Shown piece by piece: positions 9,649 through 19,475 of a stretch of 64,000 nucleotides of DNA. This DNA is from Sipunculus nudus. Its lineage: Eukaryota > Annelida > Sipuncula > Golfingiida > Sipunculidae. Every line of letters begins with the position of its first letter. Position 1 is the stretch's first letter. The notes beneath the pieces are model-generated. The model was not told the origin of the DNA and did no database searches. It saw nothing but the letters and a program-made list of their open reading frames with translations. The DNA lies in the NCBI GenBank assembly GCA_026874595.1, contig CM049308.1:13038001-13102000 (forward strand). Direction: 5' to 3'. The translations under genes were made by a program, and so were the position numbers.

Positions 9649-10295
9649 CATCCATCCATAACCGTTACACCGCTCAGGCAATAACTAGGGTTTCTACGCC
9701 GCAGTTTTGCCTCTTCGGGTCCCCCTCATTCTGCACTGAGGTCGCCAGAACTGACACGCCAGCTAGCCAGCTAGGTCCGGCCCGCCCTCGCCAACCGTCA
9801 ACCACCGAGGAATCCCCCAGGTGTTCCGGGAGCCTGAGCCTCGCAACCTGCCAGTAATGTCCGAGCGCTACCGGCCTGCCCCTGGACTATTCGCAGTCCC
9901 GTCATGAGCCTTGTCCCTTTCGACCAGGTACAGCTCTCGTTCGATCGGAGCCTTCTCGGGAGCCTTCTCGGGAGCCTTCTCTGGTGCTTTTGCCATCATG
10001 TCTTGAGCCTTGTCCCTGCTGGTCCTGACCGGACCCCCGGTTATTTTGACGTCTTGGAGCCTTGTCCCTGATCCTTTCGGGATCCCCGTAACTTTTTCCA
10101 CCAAACGGCTGGCTCTACAGGGCCAGGTTCCATACTGCCGGCAACAGGCTGGCCTACTCTTCTATCGAAAAACAGTATGGGGTCTTTTACGTGCCCGTCC
10201 CCTTCTGGACACGGGACCGCCATTTAACGTCCTCATCCGATGGACGGCCCGTGTTTGTCTTTTGCAGGCGGGCGCTGCGGTGCCCCGGAGCCTTT
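9649..10295 (-). other. A2 3' UTR
   Basis: Non-coding, with the same repeats and stem-loop as the A1 3' UTR. I noticed single-base differences only (for example near 10246). Confidence 0.7.
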
Positions 10296-13085
10296 CTACC
10301 CTTCCCCCACTTTCTCTAGTGGGGTGATAATACTGGGTTTCCGTCTGCCACTGATCTTTTGCCAGTCGAGCCACATTTTGAGGTCTTTATAAAACTTCTC
10401 TTGCTTCACCTTTTCGACATAGCCTTTGCTCAACCTTAGTATGTGGTCGCTCACATACTCTATATCTGCCTTCTCGTGAAGCACAGATATCCGCGTGCGG
10501 GGCGGGAGTCTCAAGGCCGTCCTTAAGGCTCTGTTTTGAAGCCGTTGAAGTTTTTTAATGTGGTGCTCTTTGGCGGTGATCAGGGCTATGCAGCCGTATG
10601 TCATAACCGGTCTGATCCAGGCTTTATAAAGGTATATCAAACTTTGGGTAGACATGCCTCCTGATCCTGCTTTTAGCACTCTTAAGCAGTTGAGTCTCGC
10701 TTTGACCCTCTGTTCGATATCCTCTATATGAGCCGCCCATGTGAGTCTCTTATCAACCGTCAGACCCAGAAATTTTATCTGGTCTGTGAATTGAATTGGT
10801 TCCCCGGCCAATTTCAGTTCTGGCGCTTTGCCGGCCTTACTGCCTTTCAGGTGCCTACCGAATTTGCAAGCCTGCGTTTTTGTCGCATTGACTCTTACTC
10901 GCCATTTGGCGCACCACTTTGTCACCTCGTCTAGACCGGCCTGTAACCTGGGTACTGCCCTCTTGCTATGTGTCCATAGCGCAGTGTCGTCCGCAAATTG
11001 GCTCGTCGCCCCCGTGCGGACCCCTCCTTTCTCGGACAGGCTAGGCATGTCGTTGACGAATATGACATAGAGCAGCGGGCTGAGAGCTGAGCCCTGCGGT
11101 GTGCCTGCGGCGGGTTCGATCTCATGCGACTTAGCGTCACCTACTCTGACCCATAGCTTCCTGTCACTTAGGAAGGACGAGAGGAGCCTCACAATGCGAG
11201 TCGGTAGTTTTGCCTGCGTTGCGATCTTATACCTTAGACCATCCCGCCATACTGCGTCGAAGGCTTTCTCGACGTCTAGGAATACACCTATAGTATCATT
11301 AGATCGCTGCAGGCATTGTCCCACCGACTGAGTCAACCTGAACAGTTGGTCATTTGTCGACCTGCCCTTACGGAACCCGCTCTGATTCGGGTTAAAGAAT
11401 TTTGCTTCCTCCAAGTGACCACTGATCCTGCCAGCCAGTATTCGTTCCAGCACTTTGCCCAGAATTGGCAGTAGGCTGATGGGTCGGTAGCTTTTCGGCA
11501 GCGAGTGATCCTTTCCCGGCTTCGGGATCATGATCACGTTCGCTCTTTTCCATGCCCTTGGGAAGTACCCCAGTTTCAGACACGCGTTGAACACAGATGT
11601 GAGCGCTTCCAGCCCTTCCTCCGGTAGGTTAATCAGCACTTCCCTGGTGAGGCCGTCCTCCCCCGGGGCTTTTCTGCTTTTGAGTTTTTTCAGCTTCCTG
11701 CTGACTTCCGCTTTTGAGATCGCTCTCAGTAGCGGCTCGTCCTCTGCTGTCTGAGCGTAGCAGCTCTCTACCCTTGCCAGAGGCGAGTATAACTCGTTTG
11801 CACCTTGTCTTACGTGCCGATCAACCTCCTCCTGTGTTTGGTCGTCGAACTGGGGTCCCGTCGGGACCTTGTGTATGTTCCGGAGCGTCTCCGCGAACAA
11901 ATTTGCCTTGTCCTTTTCCGTACTAGCCACCGTTCCCATCGGGCCTGTGAGGTCTGTAGTTCCGACCGATGGTTTGTTCATCGAGCCCGTGTATTGGCGG
12001 ACCTGTCGCCAAAATTCGCCCACTGATATTCTGTGGTCCATACCGCTCGTGAACTTGTACCATTCCGCCTTTTTCTGGGCTTTTATTGCATTTTTCACCT
12101 CCCGACTAATAGCATTGTATTGGGATTTTAACTCCTCTGTTCGGAGTTGGATCTGAAGCCTTCTGATCCTCCTTCTTTCCCTTACAAGTGCTTTAATCGT
12201 TGGGGTGAATGACCACCAGTTACGGTTTTTCCTTTCCACCATCGGACACGCTCGGTCCAGGCAATCTCGCATTTCAGAGGTCAGTTTGTCGACTAGGGTG
12301 TCGATTCCTTCTGGGGTCGATGGTTCAGCGATACCTCGGAGCCTGTCTGCCAATTCATTTTTAAAGAGCCTCCAGTTTGCCTTTCTCCAAGGCCTCACCA
12401 TTTTGGGTGGCTTTCTGTTCGCTCTCCAATCGAGCTCTAAATGAATTGGCATGTGATCGCTGCCTATATCTTCCCCTACATGAAATTTACTGACCAGTCC
12501 TACCTCGGGCGATACGATTGCCAGATCGAGTATGTTCGTTCCACCGGTCGTGGGGTTCACCCTGGTCGGGCTCCCATCGTTCATTATCACCATACCGTAC
12601 CGATCTATGCAATCCATCAGTGCTTTCCCGTTCAGATTAGAGGATCTGCTGCCATACGAGGTGTGTGGGGCATTTAGGTCCCCTAACACCACGTAGTGGC
12701 TGCTGTTCCTCTTAATCTTGTCAAAGAGTTGTGCCCTGGGCCGTGACTGTGGCGGGTTGTAATATACTATTACATCGATTGCCGGGTCGCCGCTGTGGAC
12801 AGGTTCAACTCTAACCGTTAGAGCTTCTATGTCCATCCTTCCTAGCCAGTTTGTTTGGCGGTATACTAGGTTCTCTTTGATCAAGAGAGCCACTCCGCCT
12901 CCCATATTACCGTCTGGCCGTCCCCTGTGTAGCAGGTTATAGCCGGTGAAGGAAACGTTTCTGGTCAGCTTAGACTCGCTGATAGCCATGATATCTACGG
13001 AATGCCTGTGGATATAGTTGAGTATCTCTAACCTCCTTCCATACAGGCCATTCACGTTTGCGTGGCATAGTTTGAGCTTAACCAT
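10296..13085 (-). CDS. A2 pol, APE endonuclease-reverse transcriptase (929 aa)
   Basis: Intact, starting at the ATG at 13085-13083 that overlaps the gag stop by 8 nt. Catalytic residues are present as in A3, and the protein appears identical to A3, A4 and A5. Confidence 0.92.
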   Translation of the reverse strand: MVKLKLCHANVNGLYGRRLEILNYIHRHSVDIMAISESKLTRNVSFTGYNLLHRGRPDGNMGGGVALLIKENLVYRQTNWLGRMDIEALTVRVEPVHSGDPAIDVIVYYNPPQSRPRAQLFDKIKRNSSHYVVLGDLNAPHTSYGSRSSNLNGKALMDCIDRYGMVIMNDGSPTRVNPTTGGTNILDLAIVSPEVGLVSKFHVGEDIGSDHMPIHLELDWRANRKPPKMVRPWRKANWRLFKNELADRLRGIAEPSTPEGIDTLVDKLTSEMRDCLDRACPMVERKNRNWWSFTPTIKALVRERRRIRRLQIQLRTEELKSQYNAISREVKNAIKAQKKAEWYKFTSGMDHRISVGEFWRQVRQYTGSMNKPSVGTTDLTGPMGTVASTEKDKANLFAETLRNIHKVPTGPQFDDQTQEEVDRHVRQGANELYSPLARVESCYAQTAEDEPLLRAISKAEVSRKLKKLKSRKAPGEDGLTREVLINLPEEGLEALTSVFNACLKLGYFPRAWKRANVIMIPKPGKDHSLPKSYRPISLLPILGKVLERILAGRISGHLEEAKFFNPNQSGFRKGRSTNDQLFRLTQSVGQCLQRSNDTIGVFLDVEKAFDAVWRDGLRYKIATQAKLPTRIVRLLSSFLSDRKLWVRVGDAKSHEIEPAAGTPQGSALSPLLYVIFVNDMPSLSEKGGVRTGATSQFADDTALWTHSKRAVPRLQAGLDEVTKWCAKWRVRVNATKTQACKFGRHLKGSKAGKAPELKLAGEPIQFTDQIKFLGLTVDKRLTWAAHIEDIEQRVKARLNCLRVLKAGSGGMSTQSLIYLYKAWIRPVMTYGCIALITAKEHHIKKLQRLQNRALRTALRLPPRTRISVLHEKADIEYVSDHILRLSKGYVEKVKQEKFYKDLKMWLDWQKISGRRKPSIITPLEKVGEG

Positions 13086-15108
13086 GACGTCCCCCCACCG
13101 ACTTCTTAAAACCGTTGCTACCGGCCTTTTTGGATTTGGGCTGCCTATAGCTGCCCTTATCCTTTTTGGATGATGCGTTACTGGCTGGTACCGATCGAGC
13201 TCTCGGCTCCTCACGGTCCTTTTCCGTTCCTCTGTCCGACAGCGCCGTCCACGACAATTCTAGGCCTAGGTGCCTAGTAGCCGACTTCTTCACCACTGTT
13301 ACGGCCCGTTCTCTGGGCTCATTGACTTTCGCCAGCTTCAGCGTTTCTGTGATCACTTCACAGAGAAACTTTATCAGTTTCTCTGGGTTGATCTCTAGCA
13401 TAGCCTGGCTTTCAGCCACGGCTTGCTCCTCCGCCGGAGCTACCCCCTTTTCCGTTACATTGCGGTTTTTGGCCGCGGCCCGCCCTCCGGCAAGCCTGGT
13501 GGACGTGCTACCGCTAGCCACGACCTGCCCCCTTTCGGGAGCGGGAGCCTTCTGGGTCCTTACAGCCTCTGAGGCCGTGGGTCCCCGGGAGCCTCTGGTG
13601 ATTTTGGCGTAGGTCACGCCAGTCTGGTGGGCTTTGCCTTTCCTGCCTTCCGCGCTCTTGCTGGTCGGCTTCCCTTCAGTGCCGTGTTTAGCCGTTGTCG
13701 GCCTCTGCCGGGCACCTTTGAAGGCTGTACAGCCCCTGTACATCGCCCTGTGGTCGCCCCCGCAGTTTGCACATTTTGGCTTGCTCTTGTCGGCTGCCCT
13801 TCGACAATCTTTGGCATAGTGGCCTGCCTCGCCACAGTGCCTGCACCTGCCAGCCTTAGTGCATACTTTGGCCGTGTGCCCGAACTGGTAGCAGTTCAGG
13901 CACTGGATCGGCTCTACGGCCTTCCGGAAAGCCTCGCAGCGTATACGCTCGCTCCCGTACCTGAACCCGTGCTCGAGTGCCCTCGTAGCGCTCTCGCTCT
14001 GCTGAAAGTGCACGAGCACCTTCCACACCGGCTTTTTTCCGTGCCTGAGCCGCACGACCTCTTTGGCTTTTAAGCCCTGTTCATTTAACTCCGCCATGAT
14101 CTCCTCTGTTGAGATATGCGGGCTCATTCCTCTGGCCACCACCGATGTTTGTTGGGTGCCCTCTGGTTTGGCTTGCTTGTTGCCCCGTGCAAGCTCCACC
14201 ACTACCTTGGGCCCCGCCTTGATCAGTGGGCGCCAGTCGGGCCTGGCTTCCCTTGCTGTTTCGGGGAGCGTGACCACCATTACTCCCCTGTCGAACTTTG
14301 TCTTACAGGCGGAGGTGCCCGTGCACTCCGTCACCAGCCTGTTCATTTTTCTACTGTTCTGCCTGAGGGCTGCCGGTAAGCCCCTGACCCAGTACCGAGC
14401 CAAGCCCTCTTTCTCCTGGTCGGCCACCTCACCTTCCGGCTGGCCGTTCTCCGTGCTCCCTGTCCGTACAGGCGAGCTTCGGGTCGGAGTTCCGTCCGCT
14501 GCTTGATTAACCCGGGTCCCCGGTTTGGTGGGCGACCCGCTATCACCTGAGCGGACTGGATTAGAGGGCGTCGATCTCTCGATCGAGCTCGGGGACAGTG
14601 TCCTGAGAACCGTCGGCCACTCAGGCGATCCCACGTCTATGATTGGAGACCCCGACCGTTCGGGCGTCCCCGCCTTGTCCGGCCCCGGGACCTCCGGGGT
14701 GACCACTCCCGGGGTCTGCGGGGTTACCACTACCCTGTATGAATCGTTGCCCCTCTCCGGGGAGTCATCGAATAGCTCGAAACTGGCGTCCCCTGTCGGG
14801 GTGGCCGGTACCGAGCTCGGGGAACCCAGCGTAGAGCTTGGCGAGTTCGATGCCCCTTGCATCGCTCCCTCGCCTGCTGGGCTCTGTGAGGCCGAACCCT
14901 TGTTCGCGCCTCGACCCTCCATCTCGGTCCGCACGTCCGCCGCCTGCGCTCTACCGATGCTCTCCGTGATGAGCCCCGTAATCATCTGGAGGGCGTCAGG
15001 CCCGTGCCTTGCTGCCTGCTGCAGCCCACCTGTGATCTGGGTGAGACCCGGGATCACTTCTCTTTCCCTCTGAGAAAGCACCAACAGCCTGGTAAGTGCT
15101 TCCGCCAT
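13078..15108 (-). CDS. A2 gag, CCHC zinc-knuckle protein (676 aa)
   Basis: Intact; appears identical in protein to the A3, A4 and A5 gags. Confidence 0.92.
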   Translation of the reverse strand: MAEALTRLLVLSQREREVIPGLTQITGGLQQAARHGPDALQMITGLITESIGRAQAADVRTEMEGRGANKGSASQSPAGEGAMQGASNSPSSTLGSPSSVPATPTGDASFELFDDSPERGNDSYRVVVTPQTPGVVTPEVPGPDKAGTPERSGSPIIDVGSPEWPTVLRTLSPSSIERSTPSNPVRSGDSGSPTKPGTRVNQAADGTPTRSSPVRTGSTENGQPEGEVADQEKEGLARYWVRGLPAALRQNSRKMNRLVTECTGTSACKTKFDRGVMVVTLPETAREARPDWRPLIKAGPKVVVELARGNKQAKPEGTQQTSVVARGMSPHISTEEIMAELNEQGLKAKEVVRLRHGKKPVWKVLVHFQQSESATRALEHGFRYGSERIRCEAFRKAVEPIQCLNCYQFGHTAKVCTKAGRCRHCGEAGHYAKDCRRAADKSKPKCANCGGDHRAMYRGCTAFKGARQRPTTAKHGTEGKPTSKSAEGRKGKAHQTGVTYAKITRGSRGPTASEAVRTQKAPAPERGQVVASGSTSTRLAGGRAAAKNRNVTEKGVAPAEEQAVAESQAMLEINPEKLIKFLCEVITETLKLAKVNEPRERAVTVVKKSATRHLGLELSWTALSDRGTEKDREEPRARSVPASNASSKKDKGSYRQPKSKKAGSNGFKKSVGGRHG

Positions 15109-15955
15109 TCTTTTATTCAGTGCCCTCTCACTGAATTGTCTAGATATACTCCCGCTCGGGCAGTATTTTGGTTTCCCGACCTTTCTCGATATATTCCTTT
15201 TGGGAATATATCGGGCTTTTCCTCTCGCCCTTTTTGACCTCGCTCCTCTGTCGGGTCTTATTATTTTATTCCCGTTCGGGCAATAAAATACTTTTGGATT
15301 CTCTCTCCGCCTCCTGCCTCTATTTTCGCCCCGATTGCTCGTACCTGTTCAGGCTACGATTTCTCTTTTCAGTAGATAGGTTGTTTCCAGAGCGTGGAAG
15401 ACAACTTATCTTCAGATGATCCGTGAGCCAGCGAGCCGAGAGCGGGCTCTATTCAGCAGTTTTTTTTACCCAGAGCCGGGCTTAAAACTGTGAGCTTTGT
15501 GGACGGTCGGGCCGAGAGCTAGCCCTTGAGCCGAGAGCAGGCTCAATGAATGAGTTAATTAACTGTACCGAGAGCGGGTATCTGTTAATTAGTTCTTTGT
15601 AGGTTTCACCTACCCCGGAGCCAACAAGAAAATTCGAAAAAGTGATACTTTACCTGATTCCCCTAAAGTAACCTTAACTTATAGAACTAAGCCCTAGCTA
15701 AGATGCACTTGTTTGGGGATGGCAGTACTGAAAAGCTGAAAAGCTGAAAAAGATAGACTAGTCCTAAAGAGGACTGTTGTGGGTGGCTCCTATCACCAGA
15801 CTCGCTAGTCACTAATGTGAATAGCTTGACTGGGAAGTTAGGCGCCAGTGAGTCTGCTGTGTCTCCGCGTCTCTGTCCACTTGACTAATTAGGCGGTGGT
15901 GGTCTAATTAGAGCTGCTCCCAGGCACGTCCGTTCTCCACGGCTGCTGGGACCAC
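15109..15955 (-). promoter_or_regulatory. A2 5' UTR
   Basis: A leader of about 847 nt with the four hairpins next to gag, the GCTCTCGG repeats and the palindrome at 15760-15775. A T-run near 15460 is two bases longer than in A1. No gene is seen. Confidence 0.65.
15760..15775. repeat. Palindromic motif in A2 5' UTR
   Basis: AGTCCTAAAGAGGACT, 180 nt from the A2 5' end, in the same context as in A1. Confidence 0.75.
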
Positions 15956-15969
15956 ATGCAATGGTGGTC
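15956..15969. repeat. Target-site duplication of A2, right copy
   Basis: ATGCAATGGTGGTC, matching 9635-9648. Confidence 0.85.
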
Positions 15970-15996
15970 AGTGAGCGTGGTGTGTGATATGGATAC
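15970..15996 (-). mobile_element. Extreme 5' end of element B copy B1
   Basis: About 27 bp continue the B1 5' UTR after the A1+A2 insertion. They end in ATGGATAC and abut the GATA-repeat tail of B2. I cannot tell whether ATGGATAC is B1 sequence or part of a duplication, because a similar string occurs in the B 3' UTR. Confidence 0.6.
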
Positions 15997-16096
15997 GATA
16001 GATAGATAGATAGAACTAGTATTTTGAGTCACTAGACAGACACGGTTGAGGTGGTCTGGGACCACCGCCCCGGCCTGTCTCTTTAGACTATAATTT
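15997..16096 (-). other. B2 3' terminus: tandem-repeat tail and conserved stem-loop
   Basis: GATA x4 (15997-16012, + strand) is followed by a structured block. The outer stem pairs AGACAG (16034-16039) with CTGTCT (16075-16080). The inner hairpin pairs GGTGGTC (16050-16056) with GACCACC (16060-16066). Then comes CTCTTTAGACTATAATTTT. The same layout with different paired bases occurs in C and D. This is probably the 3' RNA signal recognised by the RT. Confidence 0.7.
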
Positions 16097-16653
16097 TGAT
16101 GTCGAAAATTGCCACACAAGCCAAGCCAAGGAGCCGCGAAAGCCACCAGCACGCACCCGCACCGGTGACCGTGAAAGCTACATCATCCACACCCACAAAG
16201 CCCCGAGCGGGCCACTCACCGCACGGATATCATCAGCAAAGCCGCTGCCCCCACGATCCCGGTCGCGAGCGACATCCCCGAGCAGAATGCGCACCACAAC
16301 AGAGAGACCCCAACACAAGCAGGGAAACCCAGATCGCCGCCAGAACAACCTCTACCGCGAAGAGCCGGACTTCCTGTGACTTGGGTCGGGCAGGCTGTCT
16401 TGGCTTGGTCTTCAGCTGGTCCCCGAGCAGTGGGCCTAAAGTTGTCTGTCTGCCCACTGTCAGGGATTCTTGGCTTGTCTTGCTAGTCTTGACTTGGGTT
16501 CCGGCTGTCGGGGTGGTCTTGTCTTCTCTTGGCTTGTCCTAGGGCTACCAGTCTTGACTTGTCTTGAGGCTTGGTCTTGGGTCTTGGTCTTGTGGCAGGC
16601 AGCGGACCTAAAGTTGTCTGTCTGTCCGCTGCCAGGTCGATCAGTGATTGATT

Positions 16654-16705
16654 AGTCCTAAATAGGACTGTTGGGGGGGGGGGGGGGGTAGTCCTAAAAA
16701 GGACT
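16654..16705. repeat. Two palindromic motifs in B2 3' UTR
   Basis: AGTCCTAAATAGGACT (16654-16669) and AGTCCTAAAAAGGACT (16690-16705) are separated by a G-run. On the sense strand both read ..AACAGTCCT..AGGACTA, like the 5' UTR motif of A and B. They lie about 660-710 nt from the B2 3' end. Confidence 0.75.
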
Positions 16706-17470
16706 GTTGGGGGTCTTGTCTGGTCTGTCTGGAGCTGTCCCGGTGTAGGTCTGGGTAGTCGTCTTGGAAGTTGCTGTCAGTGGGCGGATGGGGTGTGCGC
16801 TCGTCTGGGTGCCCTCTATTCTTCCGCTGGTGGTGTGGGGGGGCTGCCGCAGTACTTGCGCGTCGGTGTCGGATGCTGCTGTTGGTGGTTGTCAGGGGTA
16901 GTAGTTGTCCTTGGTGGGGGTGGGGGGGGCCGTAGATTTCTTTATAATTTTATAAGTATCACATGGGATTTTTTAAGAAAATACCTCATGATCATTTACC
17001 TTTATATTGTCCTAAATGAGATATCTATATGAGATATCTTTATAGTTAGAAATCTAGCCGGCCGGTGGAGCTCTCAGTTTGTACTTTTATATTAAGTATC
17101 ACATAAATATTTATAAGAAATATTTACGATCATGTACTTTTATAGGAAATACTTATAAGAAGTATTTTTATATAAGCGCAGACTGAGAGAAAAGGGGGCG
17201 GGGGTAGTTGAGGCTAGTGGCGGCATCAGTTTCCATCCACTTGCTAGTGGCCGGCTTCAGTTTCCATGCCACTGGTCTGCCGGAGGTGCTGTAAATTACT
17301 AATAAGATCTATAATTATACCTTATATATGAGCGTCGGATAACCAGATATTGCGTCGATATTGTGAAAAATACAAAAACAAAAGGGAGAAAAACCGGTAA
17401 AAATCATAAAAAAACGTGGGTTAGTGTGCATGAAAAAATGATGAGTGAGGTGGTGTATTTACATGAATTG

Positions 17471-17508
<38 letters not shown>

Positions 17509-17660
17509 TTAAAAGTTAATGGTGTATAAAACAGCATGGTGCATTTTTTGTACATGGGTTTAGTATGGCTCTATTCTAATTTGGTGTGTATTAGTATTGG
17601 TTAGTGGATCGGTGTTGTGTCGGTGAATATGTATTTTCCAGAGTTGTGTCTTGTTTTAAT

Positions 17661-18240
17661 CTCCGGCAATAATAGTGTCCCGGTTTGGGCACTTTGCCTT
17701 CGATTTGTGTTATTATTGTTCTTTAATAAAGTATTGTGTATTGCTGAGTATTAATTGTTCTGTGTTCCTTGTAGTTTTTGCTTTTATTTTGTTTGGTTTT
17801 TATTTTATGGAAAGGTAAAACGCGTCTCGTCCGAGCCGGCGAATTACTCATCCCATATCAGGTGACTTTAGGTGTGTTGTTTAATTGAAGATGTTATGAA
17901 TAAATCTCCGACAATAGTAGTGACCCGGTTTGGGCACTTTGTCTTTGATTTATGTCATTATTGTTCTTTATTAAAATATTGTGTATTACTGAGTGTTATT
18001 TGTTCTATGTTCCTTGTAGTTTTTGCTTTTATTCTGTTTGGTTTTTATTTTTATTTTTATTTTTGTGGGAAGGTAAAACGCGTCTCGACCGAGCCTGCGA
18101 ATTACTCATCCCATATTTGGTGATGTTTGGTATGTTGTTCAATTGAAGATGTAATGAATAAATCTCAGACAATAGTAGTGACCCGGTTTGGGCACTTTGT
18201 CTTTGATTCATGTTGTTGTGGGTTTTAATAAAGTTTTAGC
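17661..18240 (-). repeat. Direct repeats of about 250 bp in B2 3' UTR (2.3 copies)
   Basis: Units begin at 17661, 17906 and 18164 (periods of 245 and 258 bp). Each contains CCGGTTTGGGCACTTTG; the first two also carry AAAACGCGTCTCG. The same array is in B4 (from 35814), B5 (from 41541) and B6 (from 44103). Confidence 0.75.
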
Positions 18241-18618
18241 TTAATATAAGGATGTTGTTTTGTTGTTTTTAAGGTGTTAGGGAGGTTGTATTTTTCTAGA
18301 CTGGTAAGTGGATGTTTTTGGGCGGGGGCGGTTTGCGCTCTTTTATGTGCTCTCTAATTTTTGTGTTTGTACTGGGAGGGGGGGGGGGGGACGAGTGTAG
18401 TGGGGTTTGTTTACTGTGAGAGTTGTGTTTTTTGTTCGTGTGTGGTTTTTCTTTGTTGTCATGTCGGGGCGAGTGCTTTATTTTATTTTGAGTGTGGGTT
18501 TTATCGTTTTGTTAGGAAATGGGTGGTTTTTGTGGTTTATTTTTATTGTTATATTGTTTGGGAGTCGGTTTGGTCGGGGGGCGGGGCTGATATGTTAATT
18601 AGGGGATGCCAGCTGCAG

Positions 18619-18635
18619 GGGAGTGCAGGTATTGT
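18619..18635. repeat. Target-site duplication of A3, left copy
   Basis: GGGAGTGCAGGTATTGT here and at 24931-24947. Uninterrupted versions of the target exist at 36762 (B4) and 45060 (B6). Confidence 0.9.
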
Positions 18636-18810
18636 CCCAGCAGCCGTGGAGAACGGACGTGCCTGGGAGCAGCTCTAATTAGACCACCACCGCCTAATTA
18701 GTCAAGTGGACAGAGACGCGGAGACACAGCAGACTCACTGGCGCCTAACTTCCCAGTCAAGCTATTCACATTAGTGATTAGCGAGTCTGGTGATAGGAGC
18801 CACCCACAAC

Positions 18811-18826
18811 AGTCCTCTTTAGGACT
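18811..18826. repeat. Palindromic motif in A3 5' UTR
   Basis: AGTCCTCTTTAGGACT (sense strand), 175 nt from the A3 5' end and preceded by GCCACCCACAAC. Confidence 0.75.
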
Positions 18827-19294
18827 AGTCTATCTTTTTCAGCTTTTCAGCTTTTCAGTACTGCCATCCCCAAACAAGTGCATCTTAGCTAGGGCTTAGT
18901 TCTATAAGTTAAGGTTACTTTAGGGGAATCAGGTAAAGTATCACTTTTTCGAATTTTCTTGTTGGCTCCGGGGTAGGTGAAACCTACAAAGAACTAATTA
19001 ACAGATACCCGCTCTCGGTACAGTTAATTAACTCATTCATTGAGCCTGCTCTCGGCTCAAGGGCTAGCTCTCGGCCCGACCGTCCACAAAGCTCACAGTT
19101 TTAAGCCCGGCTCTGGGTAAAAAACTGCTGAATAGAGCCCGCTCTCGGCTCGCTGGCTCACGGATCATCTGAAGATAAGTTGTCTTCCACGCTCTGGAAA
19201 CAACCTATCTACTGAAAAGAGAAATCGTAGCCTGAACAGGTACGAGCAATCGGGGCGAAAATAGAGGCAGGAGGCGGAGAGAGAATCCAAAAGT

Positions 19295-19469
19295 ATTTTA
19301 TTGCCCGAACGGGAATAAAATAATAAGACCCGACAGAGGAGCGAGGTCAAAAAGGGCGAGAGGAAAAGCCCGATATATTCCCAAAAGGAATATATCGAGA
19401 AAGGTCGGGAAACCAAAATACTGCCCGAGCGGGAGTATATCTAGACAATTCAGTGAGAGGGCACTGAAT
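19295..19469 (+). other. Four consecutive hairpins upstream of A3 gag
   Basis: Hairpin 1 (19295-19322) is ATTTTATT-g-CCCG / CGGG-AATAAAAT. Hairpin 2 (19371-19397) is a perfect 11-bp stem CGATATATTCC / GGAATATATCG. Hairpin 3 (19418-19438) is ATACT-g-CCCG / CGGG-AGTAT. Hairpin 4 (19448-19469) is a perfect 8-bp stem ATTCAGTG / CACTGAAT ending 6 nt before the gag ATG. They occur in all A copies, but the copies are too similar to show covariation. A role in gag translation or RNA packaging is inferred. Confidence 0.65.
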
Positions 19470-19475
19470 AAAAGA

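Larger units (their letters stand above)
9649..15955 (-). mobile_element. Element A copy A2, full length
   Basis: A second 6.3-kb A element in the same orientation as A1, inserted with a 14-bp duplication. It has the same CCAT-repeat 3' tail. Its sense 5' end reads GTGGTCCCAGCAG, a few bases shorter than A1. All frames are open. Confidence 0.93.
16097..18635 (-). other. B2 3' UTR, distal part (no gene)
   Basis: Non-coding. From the 3' side it holds a GC-rich block (16100-16650), two palindromes around a G-run (16654-16705), AT-rich stem-forming sequence (16940-17170), a run of 32 T (17476-17507) that is poly(A) in the sense strand, and roughly 250-bp direct repeats (17661-18240). The A3 insertion ends this part. 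ORFs up to 148 codons here are antisense to the element or in T/G-rich sequence; I regard them as chance. Confidence 0.65.
18636..19475 (+). promoter_or_regulatory. A3 5' UTR
   Basis: An 840-nt leader with the palindrome at 18811-18826, four GCTCTCGG repeats (19011, 19048, 19067, 19141) and four hairpins before gag (19295-19469). No gene is supported. Confidence 0.65.

Noticed and set aside
16096-16542. A 148-codon plus-strand ORF near the B 3' end, repeated in B4, B5 and B6
   Set aside because: It is antisense to element B, lies over the conserved 3' stem region and GC-rich UTR, has no recognisable domain, and recurs only because the UTR recurs.
16671-16689. G-runs of varying length between the palindromes
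   Set aside because: Length differences between copies are as likely to be replication slippage or sequencing error as signal.
17661-18240. Repeats that could suggest a CRISPR array
   Set aside because: Units are about 250 bp direct repeats in a eukaryotic retrotransposon UTR, with no short repeat-spacer pattern.
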